Positions 1-12,150 of a stretch of DNA of 64,000 bases are shown here, piece by piece. A model generated the notes under the pieces. The model saw only the letters and a list, made by a program, of their open reading frames with translations. It did not search any database and was not told the origin of the DNA. Source of the DNA: Molossus alvarezi (Eukaryota > Chordata > Mammalia > Chiroptera > Molossidae); contig CM073889.1 in the NCBI GenBank assembly GCA_037176705.1, positions 50,275,596 through 50,339,595 of the forward strand, written 5' to 3'. How positions within the stretch are numbered: position 1 is the stretch's first letter; every line of letters starts with the position of its first letter. Made by a program: the position numbers and the translations under genes.

Positions 1-3000
1 AAGAACAAGTAGGGTAAGAGTTCAAGGTGTTATATACCCTTCTGTCTATAGTATTTAAAATTTTTTCTGCTAGATATCCTGGTACAGGTTAACTCTTAAG
101 GTCTTCATTATTCTTTGTTATAGATATCCAAGAATTTATGAGAAACACCTGACAATCAAATCCTGAGAGTGTTGGCTTTTCTGTTTAAATAGTGGGATGA
201 GATCAAACTACAGTCTTTCTTTCCCCACCTACCTACTTTCTGCTGTCTTTTAGTTAGTTTTGGGGTGATTTAGCTATTTATTCTTTAGTCGCATTAAGAT
301 TTCTCCTCCTTTCTCCATTCCCTTTCCCCTCCTCTCCTACATTTGTTTAAAGGAGAGTTTTAATGTTTTAACCCTTTGTTCTCAAGATAAGATCCTGTTA
401 CAAGCATCCTGCAAAGATTTTAGGTTTTGTTTAATTTTCCTGTTTTAGTTTCTCTATTCCACTTGTCCCAGAATTTTCTTAGCTTTTCATTGTCCTATAA
501 CAGTATGAAATTAAAATTTTTTACTACAAATAGTTTATGGTAGGTAGCCTTGTCCAGGCTAGAACCTTCCCTGGCAAAAGTCAATCTTGACCTTAATTTA
601 GCTTGTCTATTATCTTTTTGCATCTATGATAACATGATATAATAACTTTTGGAATAACAGGGTTACTTCCCTTTTTCCAGGCCCCTTAGGGCACAGCCAA
701 TGCACCAGGAAAAAGACCAGAAATTTTCTCATTGTTATTGTTCTAAGTTAATTGTTGCTGTATGCACTGAACTTATGTAAAAGAAGCATGTGTCTATCAT
801 TTTACTTTTTATCCAATCCCAGAGATTTTCTCTGCTTTGCTTTCTCCTGCCTCCCTGATCTATCACTATTAGATTTCATGTAACCCACTTATATCTTTTC
901 TTTTGATTGTAATATGTTAAAAAAAGATGCAAAACTGCCATTCTCTGGAGCATGTTCTCAGTGTGTTGAGATTTTGCTTCCTGGCAATTATTGACAGCGG
1001 CCCAAATAAACTCAAAAAAAGTTCTCTATAGAATAAAATGTTTCTTACATCAACATATTTGTATTTTATGAGTCAGAGGTCCTCATTCTGACTTTCCTTT
1101 TCTGATAACCAGATTCCCATGGCTGGGTAAGTGTTCAAAGACTACGTATAGATATAAGGTTAAGGGATCTGCAGTAGAAAGGGTCATCCTATGAATATGT
1201 TGGTTTTTCCTGAAGTTGCCACTATAGTGCTAAATATATTTATTTTCCTGTCACTCCGAGTCTGTGAGAATAGGTGGAAAGAGGATAATGCCTCAGGGTA
1301 AGAAAGTGGGGGGACCTTAATGGGGTGAGAGTGGTAACAGAGGGGTGGGAACAAGAAAATTAATGTTTGTAAGGTAACTTGTGCTTCTCCAGTGTCTACC
1401 AGGTCCTTTTGTATGTTCTTCCTCAGTTAATTTCCAAACAATTCTGGGAGACGTGACCTGTGTTTTGTATATATCAAAATGGAGGTTAGAAAAGGTCAGT
1501 ATATCCCTTACACTCATTCAATAAGAAAGAGGATGTGAACCAAGTCTGTTTCCTTTCTGTGAAAATGGGAAGTGTGTTGAGTATAGAGAAGATGTGTTCT
1601 AAAAAGTGATGAGTAAGTGCGAACAGGGAACAGAAAATGGAGTGAACAGTGTCAAGTTGGGGAACCATAAGCACACCTGATAAGGGTGGAAGCTGGGAGG
1701 GGAGCACCAGTGTTTGCTCTCCAACATAGGTACAGTCAAGCTTTTATCATCACTGATAATCATGTTTGGCTTATACTTGGTACTCAGTAACATTCAGTAA
1801 TTCTAGTCCCGAGGATCCACACAAGAGCACAGTAAATTGCAAACAACACTCAAGGTTTTAGTGTTGATACTTCAAGAAGAAAACAAAACAAAAAAACACA
1901 AAAAACAAAAAAACAATGAGTGTAGAAAACACATTTTTAATAATACAATCCTTTGTAGGTATAGAGATTCTGACCTGAAGAAGTTGATTAAAACAAAACA
2001 AGTAATTTGTGGGAGAAAAAGCTCTTCTTGGCTCAATTTTGGAATTTTCCTAGCTTCTTGCTACCCTGTTAAAGTTTGGGTAAATTTGAGCATTCTCCCT
2101 TCCAGAATTTAAATTTCTCCTTGTGGGAACAGGAAAAGGTAGAATAAAGAATTGTACTGTTTGCCAAATCTTGTACTTAACATTGAGTGGCAGAAATATC
2201 AGGTTTGCTGGCACTTCTATTTGACTAGATAGGGAAGGAGCAGCATCTGGAGTTGGTTAGAAAGGGCCTTTGGTCTGGGAATCAGATAGGAATTGGCTAA
2301 ATACAGCCTTCTTATAATATGGTGTCCAGGCCTAGGATTCTTTTTTTCCTTAGTATCCCATTGAATGTTCATTAAGTGTACATGCTCATCAGATAGCTCT
2401 CACTGCTCTCAGTAGGGTCCACAGATGTCAATCTGTGAGACTGGGTCTTCTTCCACTAAGGAATTGGGCTTTTCTTAGCTTCTTCACTTTCTGCTTCATG
2501 CACAGCAAGTCTGCTTCCCACTTCCTCTTTCATTTCCTCCCTGAGGGATTAAATAAAGAAACAAACCTCTCAGCATAAAAGAAGGAGTCCAAACCTTCTC
2601 CTTTCCCTTCTCACTTCCTGTTCCCAAGCTGAGAGCAGACTGTGAAGGACTGGCCTGTGGTGGACTGGCTATTTTCTCTGTGTTTATCAAGTGGACCAGG
2701 AGGTCCAGATGGGTGTCTAAAGGAAAGCAACATGTGGACTGAACCTCAGAATTTACCAGGAAGACCTGCCCTGGAAGTTCCTGGGAGCTTGACTAGAAAT
2801 GGGGCAGGCACTTCACTTTCCTCTGAGGCATTATTCCTTATGAGTGTCTCCCTGGAAAAGGTCTGAGAGAAGAAGACAGAAAATGGTGTTATTTGAGGAA
2901 AACTCTGTGTGGAGTCCCTAATACTTTAATCTCACTGGAGAAAATGGGGCTTGGATACCATATGGTGACAGATGATAAGATGGCATAGCATAGAGACTGC

Positions 3001-3171
3001 CCACAGCACAAGGTAATGGGACTAAGGCAGGAAACTTGGTAATAAACAATCTCTGAACTGAGTTTATCTCTGCTAACAACTGGAGATAAGACACTGGTGA
3101 CATAGTGGGCAGAACAGGTGAGCAACACCCCAGACAAGACTGCAGTGTCTGTGAAGCTTATCCCTGCCTAA
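1..3171. other. Host intergenic or intronic sequence, no gene recognised
   Basis: No conserved protein segment, RNA gene or clear young repeat is visible. Open frames are all below about 95 codons and lack family resemblance. A stretch at about 560-1020 ends in a CCAAATAAACTC-type polyadenylation signal and has a composition that could be the 3' part of an old retroviral LTR, but I cannot identify the family or find paired ends. The remainder is AT-rich unique-looking sequence. Confidence 0.6.
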
Positions 3172-3310
3172 GGGACTTCTCAAACTGAATGTATACATTA
3201 ACCACTTTTAGAGCTTGTTAAATGAAGGTTTTGATTCAGTAGTTCTAGGACAGATCTAATGTTCTGCATTTCTGACGCAGTCCCAGGTGATGTTGATGCT
3301 GCCAGATTGT
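3172..3310 (+). mobile_element. MER5A-like hAT-Charlie DNA transposon fossil
   Basis: The stretch follows the short non-autonomous MER5A element: a TTCTCAAACTG left end, a central GATTCAGTAG segment, then TGCATTTCT and CCCAGGTGATGTTGATGCTG near the right end. It has no coding capacity. It is strongly diverged, as expected of a mammal-wide element that stopped moving long ago. Assignment is from remembered consensus features rather than alignment, so the exact ends are uncertain by about 10 bases. Confidence 0.8.
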
Positions 3311-4543
3311 CGATAGGGCTATGGACACAGGACATGAGCAACAGTGTGGTTTCATAGTATTGAGTCAGTCCTTGGTCTCAGGCTAGGAGAGGCCTCGTCT
3401 GGCTAATCTGGCACTTAAAGGTAAACCTAAATAGTACCATATAGCTGGGACCAAGTGCCAATGAGTTAAATGAGCAATGACTAGCATTTAGTTTGTGTCC
3501 TTAACACACAGGAGTAAAATCTGTTCCACTACTACATAACACAAGGTGTATTCATGCATTGCATATACTATCATAAAAACAGTGACTTTAAATTAGTCAT
3601 TACTAATAACTCTGAAAGCTCCAGTTTACTTTAAATCTAGTAATCCTAGTTTTCTTACAAATTCACTGAGGAAGAAAACCCTTTCAGAGTAGCCCCTTGA
3701 CGTTTTGCTACTTACGCTACTGAAGCAATCTTAATTATTTAGACTCTTAATAAAATCTAATATTTATTTTAAGTTTCTTTACTAAAGATGTGCAACTTTA
3801 ACATTTAATTTCTGGGACTGTCTAGTGTCAGAACAAGCTTGTTCTTTGGGGTAACCCGTTGTGTTGTGTAGGAAGTCAGAGCTCCATCCTCTACTGTTAA
3901 AGCTGACCAAGGCCAGATGCCAGTCAGACACAGATGCCAGATGCTCTGATTCTTGATTGTAATTTGAGAATAGGTTAACAAAGAGAAAAGGATAGATTAA
4001 GAAGAAATGGAGCAATGTAATGTCCATATCTGTCAAGGCAGAGTTGGCAGACCTGCATGCTGACCATCACACCACAGTGTTAATGGCATAATCCACTGCC
4101 TATAGGTCGAAGGCGCTACAGCTCAGACCAAGTGCTTCTTGAGGTGTGACCCTGGTCATGTTCTGGCTACCTGATGACACTCAGTCTGTGCTCATTTTCT
4201 AATCCTGGTTTTCCAGGCACCTCTCAAGTTTGTGAAATACCGCATTTCCTTTCAAATAAAGCCAGTTGGTCTTAAGTCAATTAGATTTGATTTTAGTTGC
4301 TTTCTGTGCACTGTGCCTCTCTCCTTAAGGACTCTCATTATAGTTATAAAATATACCTATTAATTTCTTTTTTTTTCCCCACCATTGACTGCTGATTCAG
4401 GACCTTCTGGAATTTCTGATATTTTCCAGAAAAATGACATTAAAGTCCCCCCTCTCTTTATTTCTTCCTTTCTTTATATATATATATATTTGACTCATGG
4501 TTTCTTATTTTATTTCTTGAGTTATTTTATTACTATTTATTCT
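3311..4543. other. Host sequence, no gene recognised
   Basis: AT-rich unique-looking sequence with scattered short open frames only. A short TATATATATATAT run lies near 4475-4490. No repeat family or exon could be recognised. Confidence 0.6.
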
Positions 4544-4787
4544 TTTTTTTTATTCACACCCAAGGACATTTTTGCATTTATCTTCAGATAGAGCAGGAGG
4601 GAGGGAGGAAGAAAGAGAGAGAGAGAGACATCAACATGAGAGACATATCGACTGGTTGCCACCCACACGACCCTAATCAGGGCCGGGGACAAACTGCAAC
4701 CGAGGTATGTGCCCTTAGTGGGAACCGAACCCGGGACTCTCTGGTCCACAGGCCGATGCTCTAACCATTGAGCAAAACTGGCCAGGG
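4544..4787 (-). mobile_element. VES-type tRNA-derived SINE, antisense
   Basis: Read on the minus strand this begins with the tRNA-like head (GCCCTGGCCAG, then a degraded A box and the B box GGTTCGGTTCC) and ends in a GA/TC-rich body and an A tail (plus-strand T run at 4543-4551). It is flanked by an 11-bp near-perfect target duplication, CTATTTATTCT at 4533-4543 and CTATTTACTCT at 4788-4798. SINEs of this type are transcribed by Pol III and mobilised by L1 proteins. This copy is somewhat diverged in the head. Confidence 0.92.
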
Positions 4788-5004
4788 CTATTTACTCTAA
4801 TGTATAAATTTTCTCAGAGTTGGATGATGGAAGCCCCTTTAAGCTGCTTCCTCTGTCCTGTTTAAATGTCTCCAAAATGCTTTGAACCCATCCTTAATTT
4901 ATGATATAACAAGAAGTTTTAGGTTCATATTTCATGTTCCTTGGTTGTAGTACAGTATCTGGGTACTAAGCGTGTTCATTAATACTGGGATGTCATTGAT
5001 TCTG

Positions 5005-5214
5005 AGAGTGGTTTTCAAACTGGGTCACTTTTGCCTCCTGGGGGACATTTATTTTTATCTGAAGAGAGTTTTGGCTGTCACAAGTTGCAGGGGGCAATGT
5101 GTTACTGGCAACTAGTGGGTCAGGGATACTGTTAATCATTCTGCAATGAATAGGATGCCCCGCACAACAAAAAATATTAAGTCCAAAATGTCAATAGTAC
5201 TGACATTGATAAAG
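5005..5214 (+). mobile_element. MER20-like hAT-Charlie element
   Basis: The sequence tracks MER20: GAGTGGTTTTCAAACTGGG at the left end, CTGGGGGACATTT, TTTGGCTGTCACAA, CTGGCAACTAGTGGG, then CCCCGCACAACAAA and AATGTCAATAGT near the right end, closing with the imperfect inverted terminus around 5205. It is a non-coding, non-autonomous hAT element of eutherian age. MER20 copies are known in other mammals to have been co-opted as progesterone and cAMP responsive regulatory DNA in endometrium. Nothing here shows that this copy is active. Confidence 0.85.
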
Positions 5215-6149
5215 CTAGTTCTGGGCCCTCTCAGTGGACAGAGATAGAAAATATACACACTAACATACATATTGATACCTATTTTATATTATGTGTATAT
5301 ATATTAAAAACCATGATGTTCATATTGACACCAGTTCCAACATAATCAGACTCATTCTGATCCTTCTTTTCTATAGCTGTGACTTCTTTTTTGTGATAGC
5401 TATAAACTTGGATCCTATTATCATCACTATACTTTCTCAATACTAGAATTTACAGAAAGTAAAACTTTGTTCTATGTGAATGTTTTACAATTTACTTTCA
5501 CAGGACACTATTTTTGAAGCTTACAGTGTTAGCTATTGCCCTACTCTCCCTGTAAATGGTATAATAGGATTAAAATCATCTATGAAAATTTCAAAAAACT
5601 TAACCATATTCTTTACTGCACATGTTTTCAGTGTTTTAATGGGTGTTATAATGTGCATTGGTATTTCCCAAAGGAGGCTTTTGTGCACAAAATGTTTTCA
5701 ATGTATTGATTCAAGGAATTTTTAAAAAATTAATTAGGAGCATATATTAACCCATTAAGCAACATTTGTGCTGCATGCAACAGTGTGCAAAATGCTGTTT
5801 TAGACCTTTCACATCCTGCAAGAAGTTTTCTTGTCAGCAACATAAAGTGTTTTTGTTTTCAAGCATATCCAATGTTGAAAAATATCTACAGAACATGGTT
5901 TCTCTGAATATAATCTTAAATATATATATTGTGTTTGTTTGCACATGCACACAAACATATGTGTGCATCTGGACATATAGCCAGACACCAATTCTTCCGC
6001 AAGTGTTTAAGAGTTGGCTCTTGCTGATTTTCTAATGAGTAATAAGTCTGGCTTATCTTGTTCAATAGTCCCTCCCTTCCCCTTGACCACCTCGTTGCCT
6101 TTACCTAGGTCTCTGGACTAACATAATAATTTTTGTGGCTGCCAGTCAC
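5215..6149. other. Host sequence, no gene recognised
   Basis: AT-rich sequence with short tracts such as TATTATGTGTATATATATT near 5288 and a CA/TG-rich stretch near 5940. No coding similarity, RNA gene or repeat family is recognised. It ends where L1-A begins. Confidence 0.6.
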
Positions 6150-9136
6150 TGATTCTTTGAAAAAAATAAACAATATTGAAGAACTCTTAGCCCAACTCAC
6201 AAAGAAACAAAGAGAACACCCAAATAAATAAAATTAGAAATGAAAGAGGTGAAGTAGCAACTGACACCACAGAAATACAAAGAACTGTAAAAAAATTACT
6301 ATGAATAATTATACACCAACAAATTAGAAAATTTAGGCAAAATGAACAAATTTCTTGAATCATACAAGCTTCCAAAACTCGACAGGGAATAGGAAGAAAA
6401 CCTGAACAGTCAATCGAATTAAGGAAATTAAAGTAGTATTCGATAAACTCCCAGGAAAACAAAAGTATTGGTCAGGAGAACTTCACATAGGAGTTCTACC
6501 AAACAGTCAAAGGAATAATAACAGATACTCTTCTCAAACTATTCCAAAAAATTCAAGAGGAAGAAAAATTTACAAACTCTCTTTATGAGGCTAGAATAAT
6601 ACTAATTCTAAAACCAGATAAAGACACTACAAAGAAATAAAACTACAGGCCAATATCCTTGATGAACATAAATGCAAAATCCTCAACAAAATATTAGCAA
6701 ATTGAATCCAGCAATATATTTAAAAAAGTTATTAACCATGACCAAGTGGGATTTATCCCAAGGATGCAAGGCTGGTACAATATTTACAAATAAATAAATG
6801 TGATACACCATATAAACAAATGATGATGAAAATCATATGATCGTATCAACAGATGCTAAAAAATTTGAAAAAATCTGGCATCCATTTTTTATAAAATCTC
6901 TCAGCAACATGAAAATAGAAGAATCATTCCTCAATATAACAAAGGTTTTATATGAAACAAGTACAGCCAACATCGTTCTCAACAGGCAAAAACTAAAAAC
7001 ATTTCCCTTAAGAACAGGAAAAATATAGGAATGCCCACTTTCACCACTCTTATTCAACATAGTATTGGAAGTCTTAGCCATGGTGATTAGAAAAGAAGAA
7101 AAGTGAAAGGCATCCAAATTGGAAAGGAGAAAGTAAAACTGTCACTATCTGCAGATGACATGGTATTGTACATAGAAAACCCTAAAGACTCCACCAAAAA
7201 AATAAAATAAAATACTAGACTTAATAAATTTGGTAAAGTAGCAAGATACAAAATTAACACCCAGAAATCAATGACATTTTTATCCACCAATAATAAGCAC
7301 TCAGAAAGAGAAACTAAAAAAAAAATTCCTATTTAGCATTGCAACCAAAAAATATATAAATAAATAAGGTCTCTAGAAATGAACTTAACCAAGGAAGTAA
7401 GATACCTGTTCTCAGAAAACTAAGAACATAAAAAAATAAATAAATAGAGGAAAACCATAAACAAATGAAAGCATATGCTATGTTCATAAATTGGAGGAAT
7501 TAACATCATTAAAATGACCACACTATCCAAAGCAATATATAGATTCAATGTAATCTATATTAAAATTCTCTGTGGCATACTTCACAGAGACAGAACAAAA
7601 ATTACTACAGTTTATATGAAACTGAAAAGACTCCAGATAGCTACAGCAATCTTAAAGAAGAACAAAGTTGGAGGGATAACAATATTGGATTTCAGGTTAT
7701 ACTACAGAGCCACTGAAATCAAAACAGCCTGGTACTGGCACAAGAACAGGCATATTGATCAATGGAACAAAATAGAAAACCCAGAAATGGACCCAAGACA
7801 GTATGAACAATTAATATTAGACAAAAGAGGCAAGACCATACAATGGAGTAAAGTCAGCCTCTTTAATAAATGGTGTCTGAAAAACTGGACAGCTACATGC
7901 AAAAAAAAAAAAAAAAAAAAAAATGCTAGACCACCAACTCACACCATCCGCAAGAATAAATTCAAAATGGATAAAATACTTAAGTATATGTCATGGAACC
8001 ATAAAAATCCTAGAAGAAAATGTAGGCAGCAAAATCTCAGACACCACAAAAAACACCACTTTCACCAGTACATTGCCAAGAGCAAGAGAAACTTAGGAAA
8101 AACAATAAATGGGACTACATCCAACTAAAAAGCTTCTGCACATCAGAAGAAACGAGCATCAAAATTAACCCTCTGTATGGGAGAACATATTTGCCAATGA
8201 TACATTGGATAAGTGCTTGATTTCCAAAGTATATACATTACTCAAACAACTCAATAAAAGGAAAACAAACAGTGCAATTTAAAACTGGGCAGAGGACCTG
8301 AATAGACTGTTCTTCAAACAGGACATGAAAATTGGCAAGAAACATGAAGAAATTCTTAATGTCACTAATCATTAGAGAGATGCAAATTAAAAAGACTATG
8401 AGGTATCACTTTACACCTGCTAGATGGCTGCCATCAATAAATCCTCAAACAACAAGTGTCTGCAAGGGTGTGGAGAAAAGGGGACTCTAGTGCGCTGCTA
8501 GTGGGAATGCAGACCGGTGCAGCCACTATGGAAAACCCTATGGTGTTACCTCAAAAAGTTAAAAATTGAACTGCCATTTGACCCAGTGCTCCCAATTCTA
8601 GGAATATACCCTAAGATGCCTGAAACACAAATCAGAAAAAATATATGCACCCCTATATTCATAGCAACACTATGACAATTGATAAGATCTGGAAACAGCC
8701 CAAGTATCCATCAGTAGATGAATGGATAAAAAAGCTGTCATACATATACACCATTGTACTATGCAGCAGTAAGAAAGAAAGATCTCTTATCCTTTGCAAT
8801 GACATGGAGGGACCTGGAGAGTACTATATTGAGCAAAATAAGCCAGTCAAAGAAAGACGAGTATCACATGATCTCACCGATTTGTGGAATATAATGAACA
8901 AAATAAGCTGATGAGCAAAAAAGACCCAGAAACATAGAAATTGGGTTCAGACTGACAAACCTCAGAAGTGGAGGTCAGTGAAAGGAAGAGATAAACCAAA
9001 AAACTTATGCATATAAGCATAACCAATTGATATAGACAACAATGCTGTGGGGAGGTGCAGTATCGGGAGGAGGGTGTCAATGGGGAAAAAAGGGAAAACA
9101 TTTATAAGAGAAATAAATTAATTAAAATAAATAAAT
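6150..9136 (+). mobile_element. LINE-1 copy L1-A, 5'-truncated, sense
   Basis: This is the 3' half of an L1 in the plus direction. It enters within ORF2 just downstream of the endonuclease domain (AAAATAAACAA segment at about 6160), runs through the reverse transcriptase and the cysteine-rich C-terminus, and ends in a 3' UTR and A-rich tail around 9115-9136. It is more diverged than L1-C, with many frameshifts. The 5' truncation is typical of target-primed reverse transcription. A convincing target duplication was not found; CCAGT occurs at both sides but is too short to trust. Confidence 0.95.
6184..8911 (+). pseudogene. L1-A ORF2 remnant (reverse transcriptase to C-terminus)
   Basis: This is a dead remnant of L1 ORF2p, the protein that nicks DNA and reverse-transcribes L1 RNA at the target. 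Readable pieces lie at about 6837-7028 (RT palm, equivalent to the VSTDAKK region), 7130-7200, 7514-8128 and 8645-8911 (C-terminal region ending in the IWNIMNKIS-like segment). At the catalytic box the expected FADD reads SADD (about 7150-7161), so the aromatic residue before the Asp pair is changed. Numerous indels break the frame. An internal run of about 23 adenines at 7901-7923 has expanded an A-rich codon tract. It cannot encode a working protein. Confidence 0.9.
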
Positions 9137-10118
9137 CCAGTGTGAGACCCTAAAACGGGGGGGCATGATGCTGTTCACAGTAAAGAAGCAGTTGATATAC
9201 TGAGATATAAAATATGAAGATGAAGACACCAAGAAGAGAATTATTGAAGCTGGTACATCAAACACATTGATAAGGGCCTGCAGTCTCTTTGCCCTGTGAC
9301 TCCTGCCAAATTTCAAAGTTTGCAGAGAACTGCTATCAGGCTTAGGTCTGCATTCTCCACTTGACTACAATGACCACCAGAGAGAATAATTCACCCACTG
9401 ATGATTAGTCTTCTCCTCTAGCTTCTTATTTCAGTTTACACTTGTGTGCTGCACATTCTCCAGGTCTCTTTTGTGGTGACTTAGAATCTGACTTCAGGGA
9501 AAGAGCTCTGAAAACCAAACACTTCCTGAGTGTTGTCTCAGGTTTAAAAAACCCTTATCCGGGCTCTGTGTTCCCAGCTCTAGGCTACCTGGAGACACTG
9601 GGCATTATTGAACAAAGAAAATGCCAGTAGATGGCATCAGCCTCTCCTTACTCAACTCTTCAGCAGAAGTGCGTAGAACTATGCTTCCCCATGAAGAAGA
9701 CAGAACTAGAATTGATCATCTTGGGAGACAGACACATTCTTCAAACAGGTGACAATAAGTGCGTGGATACTGCTGTGGACAAATCTGGTTTCTGACCTCT
9801 CACCTCTATTCCTCCACCTTCTCTTCTTTGCTTTCTCTTGCTCTCTTTTTTTGTTTCCCAAGACAACTATCTTATTCTTGTTCTGGAAAACACAGGCCTG
9901 AGTGCCAGGGAACACTTATTTTGTACCAGTGGCTAACAAGAGCACATTACTTATTTGTGATGGACATGATTTTTGTTATCAAAGGTGAGGTGGCTGAGAA
10001 AAAAATTTGCGGGGTCTTGAGCTAATATGTCTGCAACCACAGGACTCCTTTATTGGCACCTGCTCAGCTTTGGTGTTTGTCTGCTCCAAAGAGCTCCCTC
10101 TTTTTCCATTAAGCATAC
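9137..10118. other. Host sequence, no gene recognised
   Basis: Unique-looking sequence between L1-A and the CAT-type microsatellite. Open frames are short and have no recognisable domains. No RNA gene or repeat family identified. Confidence 0.55.
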
Positions 10119-10309
10119 AACCACCATCACAATTGCCTGCCACTATGCAACCATCATCATCATCATCATCATCACAACCATTATTACCAAAATCGTCATC
10201 ACTACCATCACAATTATTACAATCATCACCACTATAATTACCTCATCTTCAAGAACATTGCCACCATCATCATCACCACAATCACCATTATCATTATCAC
10301 CACCAATAC
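10119..10309 (+). repeat. (CAT)n / (ATC)n imperfect microsatellite
   Basis: The stretch is made of CAT, CAC and ATT triplets with interruptions. The purest part is CATCATCATCATCATCATCA around 10152-10173, and further triplet clusters occur at about 10190-10230 and 10262-10305. It is open in more than one frame, which yields Ser-, Thr- and Ile-rich artefact reading frames. A slippage-derived tract is the simplest explanation. Confidence 0.9.
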
Positions 10310-10799
10310 TAGGTGTCAGCAGTTACTCTGCATTCGACATTGTGCTATGCCCCTTAAAACCTTATTTGATTACATTACCACCCTAATTCTATAATTGTAC
10401 ACAAAAATAAGTAGGATTGTGTTTGAACTGAGATATGAAAGTATAAGGACTTGTTTCTGCTCTCAAGATCTGTATCGAAGTAAAAAAATATAAAGACTCA
10501 ACTTTATTTCTTAGTTCCCCATCTTGCTGGACTCTCCTTAGCCAGCTGAGATCTAAATATTTGCCATGATATCATCACTGGCCACTTGTCTCCTGCTTCA
10601 GTGTTCAATTTTCTGGTCTGGAATTTTCAAAGAGGTGTTTTCATCTGCCACATGAAAGGCCATTTTGTTGCCCTTGGTAACTACCATCCTCCAGTTTTGC
10701 CCTTCACATAGCCTGGCCTCTAGGTATACTGGAATCCTTAATGTTCTGCACACACACACTTGTCTGTCTTGGCTCATATGACTTTGCTATTCTGGAAAG
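10310..10799. other. Host sequence, no gene recognised
   Basis: Nothing identifiable apart from a short CACACACACAC tract near 10750. It precedes an L2-like segment. Confidence 0.5.
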
Positions 10800-11070
10800 T
10801 TAACCTCTGTTCTCTCACTTCACCGTGAATCTTCGCCTCCCCAAATTCCACCCATTCTTTAAGTATGAACTTATCCTTATCCACTTAGCCAGAGGTGAAC
10901 CTTTCTCTCCTGAAGTTCTGCAGCAATTTTGTGTTCACTTGGGACATTTATCACACTCTCTATTGAGTCTTTCTTATTTGTGTGTATATTTGTTATAGAA
11001 TCAGGCCATAATCCTGAAGGGCAGGGTCTGAGTCTTTTTCTTCTCCATGTGATTTGATTCTCAGACAACA
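10800..11070 (+). mobile_element. L2-like LINE 3' fragment
   Basis: The order of short segments (CACCCATTCTTTAAGTATGAA, then GGGACATTTATCACACTCT, then GAAGGGCAGGGTCTGAGTCT) resembles the 3' part of mammalian L2 elements, which carry a degenerate ORF2 C-terminus followed by the GGGCAGGGAC-type motif. It is old and strongly diverged. The call is by motif order only. Confidence 0.55.
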
Positions 11071-11109
11071 TTTAAATAATCACAAACAAAAGTAGCTAAT
11101 AATAATAAT

Positions 11110-11312
11110 ACCACCTAACAGTGAACATAGTACTCAATAATTCATTATAACTTCACAATAACTATTTAGTAGATACTATTACTATTCCCAGTTTACAGAT
11201 GAGGAAACAAGTGCAGAGAGGTTAGAAAAATACCTCAAAGTCACAGATTAACTATGGCAGAATCAAGATTATAACTCATGGAGTCTGGATCCAATGCCCA
11301 TTCTCTTGCCAT
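11110..11312 (-). mobile_element. MIR SINE, antisense
   Basis: The core reads TTTACAGATGAGGAAACAAG then GCAGAGAGGTTAG, CTCAAAGTCACAGA and a trailing GGATCCAATGCCCATTCTC. That is the minus-strand order of the mammal-wide MIR (in sense: tRNA head, then the GTGACCTTGGGCAAGTCAC-like core). It is highly diverged and fixed deep in mammals. It has no coding potential. Confidence 0.75.
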
Positions 11313-12063
11313 GGAATTAAATGTCCCAGATTTCTGCAGTCTCCACATTTTTGGTTAATTCAGAGATTCTGTGGTGGGCTACAGTAAAGCTGCTGTTGAT
11401 CTGTCCCCTCATATGAAAGTTGACACAGATTTACACCCCTTGGTCCAAACTTTCCTTCTATTTGGAATTTTCTTCTCCTTATGTTGTCTCATTGATTCCT
11501 CTTTCTCATTTGTGATCCAGCATACATCATGTTCTACATGAAGATGACTCTCTAGTTTGGGAAAACCAGAAGGAGACCTGAGAAAACCAAATGAAAGTGG
11601 TTTATTTGGGAGGTAGTCCTAGGAACTACTATTAGGGGAGTGGGAAAATTTGACAGAGAAAGAAGGCAACCAATACAAGGAGTGTAAACCATCAGGCTTA
11701 TGCTGTGGGCAACTGAGGTTCAGTCCTGATGAGAACTTCTAAAAGATGGTGTAGAACTGCTCAACCAGGATCTGTCAGTGGTTGAGGAACTACCAGGGGC
11801 ATTAGTTCTCTAGCACTCTACTGAGCCACTAGCAGATGTAAACTAATGTAGGTGCTGAAAATTGGGAGGTAAGTAGGTAGGCACTGAGGTAGGAGAACCA
11901 AGGGGATGAGGACAGTGTCTACCACACCCAATTCCTATTCCAGCCCTCTATGTGGGGTTGGCCCTCGAGTATTCAACTCTCATTTCTGATTTCTGTTTTA
12001 TGTCTACCAATCTACTTTTCAGAATAAACTCAAAGTGAAACAAGGGTTGAAGGCACCCCACCC
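11313..12063. other. Host sequence, possibly an unclassified old repeat
   Basis: The block at about 11570-11900 has the feel of a dispersed repeat (GTTTATTTGGGAGGTAGTCC, then CATCAGGCTTATGCTGTGGG) but I cannot name the family. No coding features. Confidence 0.4.
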
Positions 12064-12150
12064 CTTCTTTTTTTTTTTTTTTTTTTTCCATTCGTGACTT
12101 CTTTAGAACTCCCAACCACTGACACTCTAACCAACTGAGCTGTCTGGCCA
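12064..12150 (-). mobile_element. Short tRNA-head SINE-like insert, antisense
   Basis: On the minus strand it reads a tRNA-like head, GGCCAGACAGCTCAGTTGG then TTAGAGTGTCAGTGG, followed after only about 30 more bases by a long A tail (plus-strand T run of about 22 at 12068-12089). It lacks the body of the local VES family and the B box is degraded. It may be a different tRNA-SINE family or a truncated retroposed tRNA-like transcript. It sits exactly at the 3' edge of L1-B. Confidence 0.6.

Noticed and set aside
560..1020. Possible solo retroviral LTR
   Set aside because: Only a polyadenylation-like AATAAA and a suggestive composition; no TG...CA ends or target duplication could be shown.
10007..10386. 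Overlapping frames rich in Ser, Thr and Ile at the microsatellite
   Set aside because: Produced by CAT/ATT triplet repeats; open in more than one frame.
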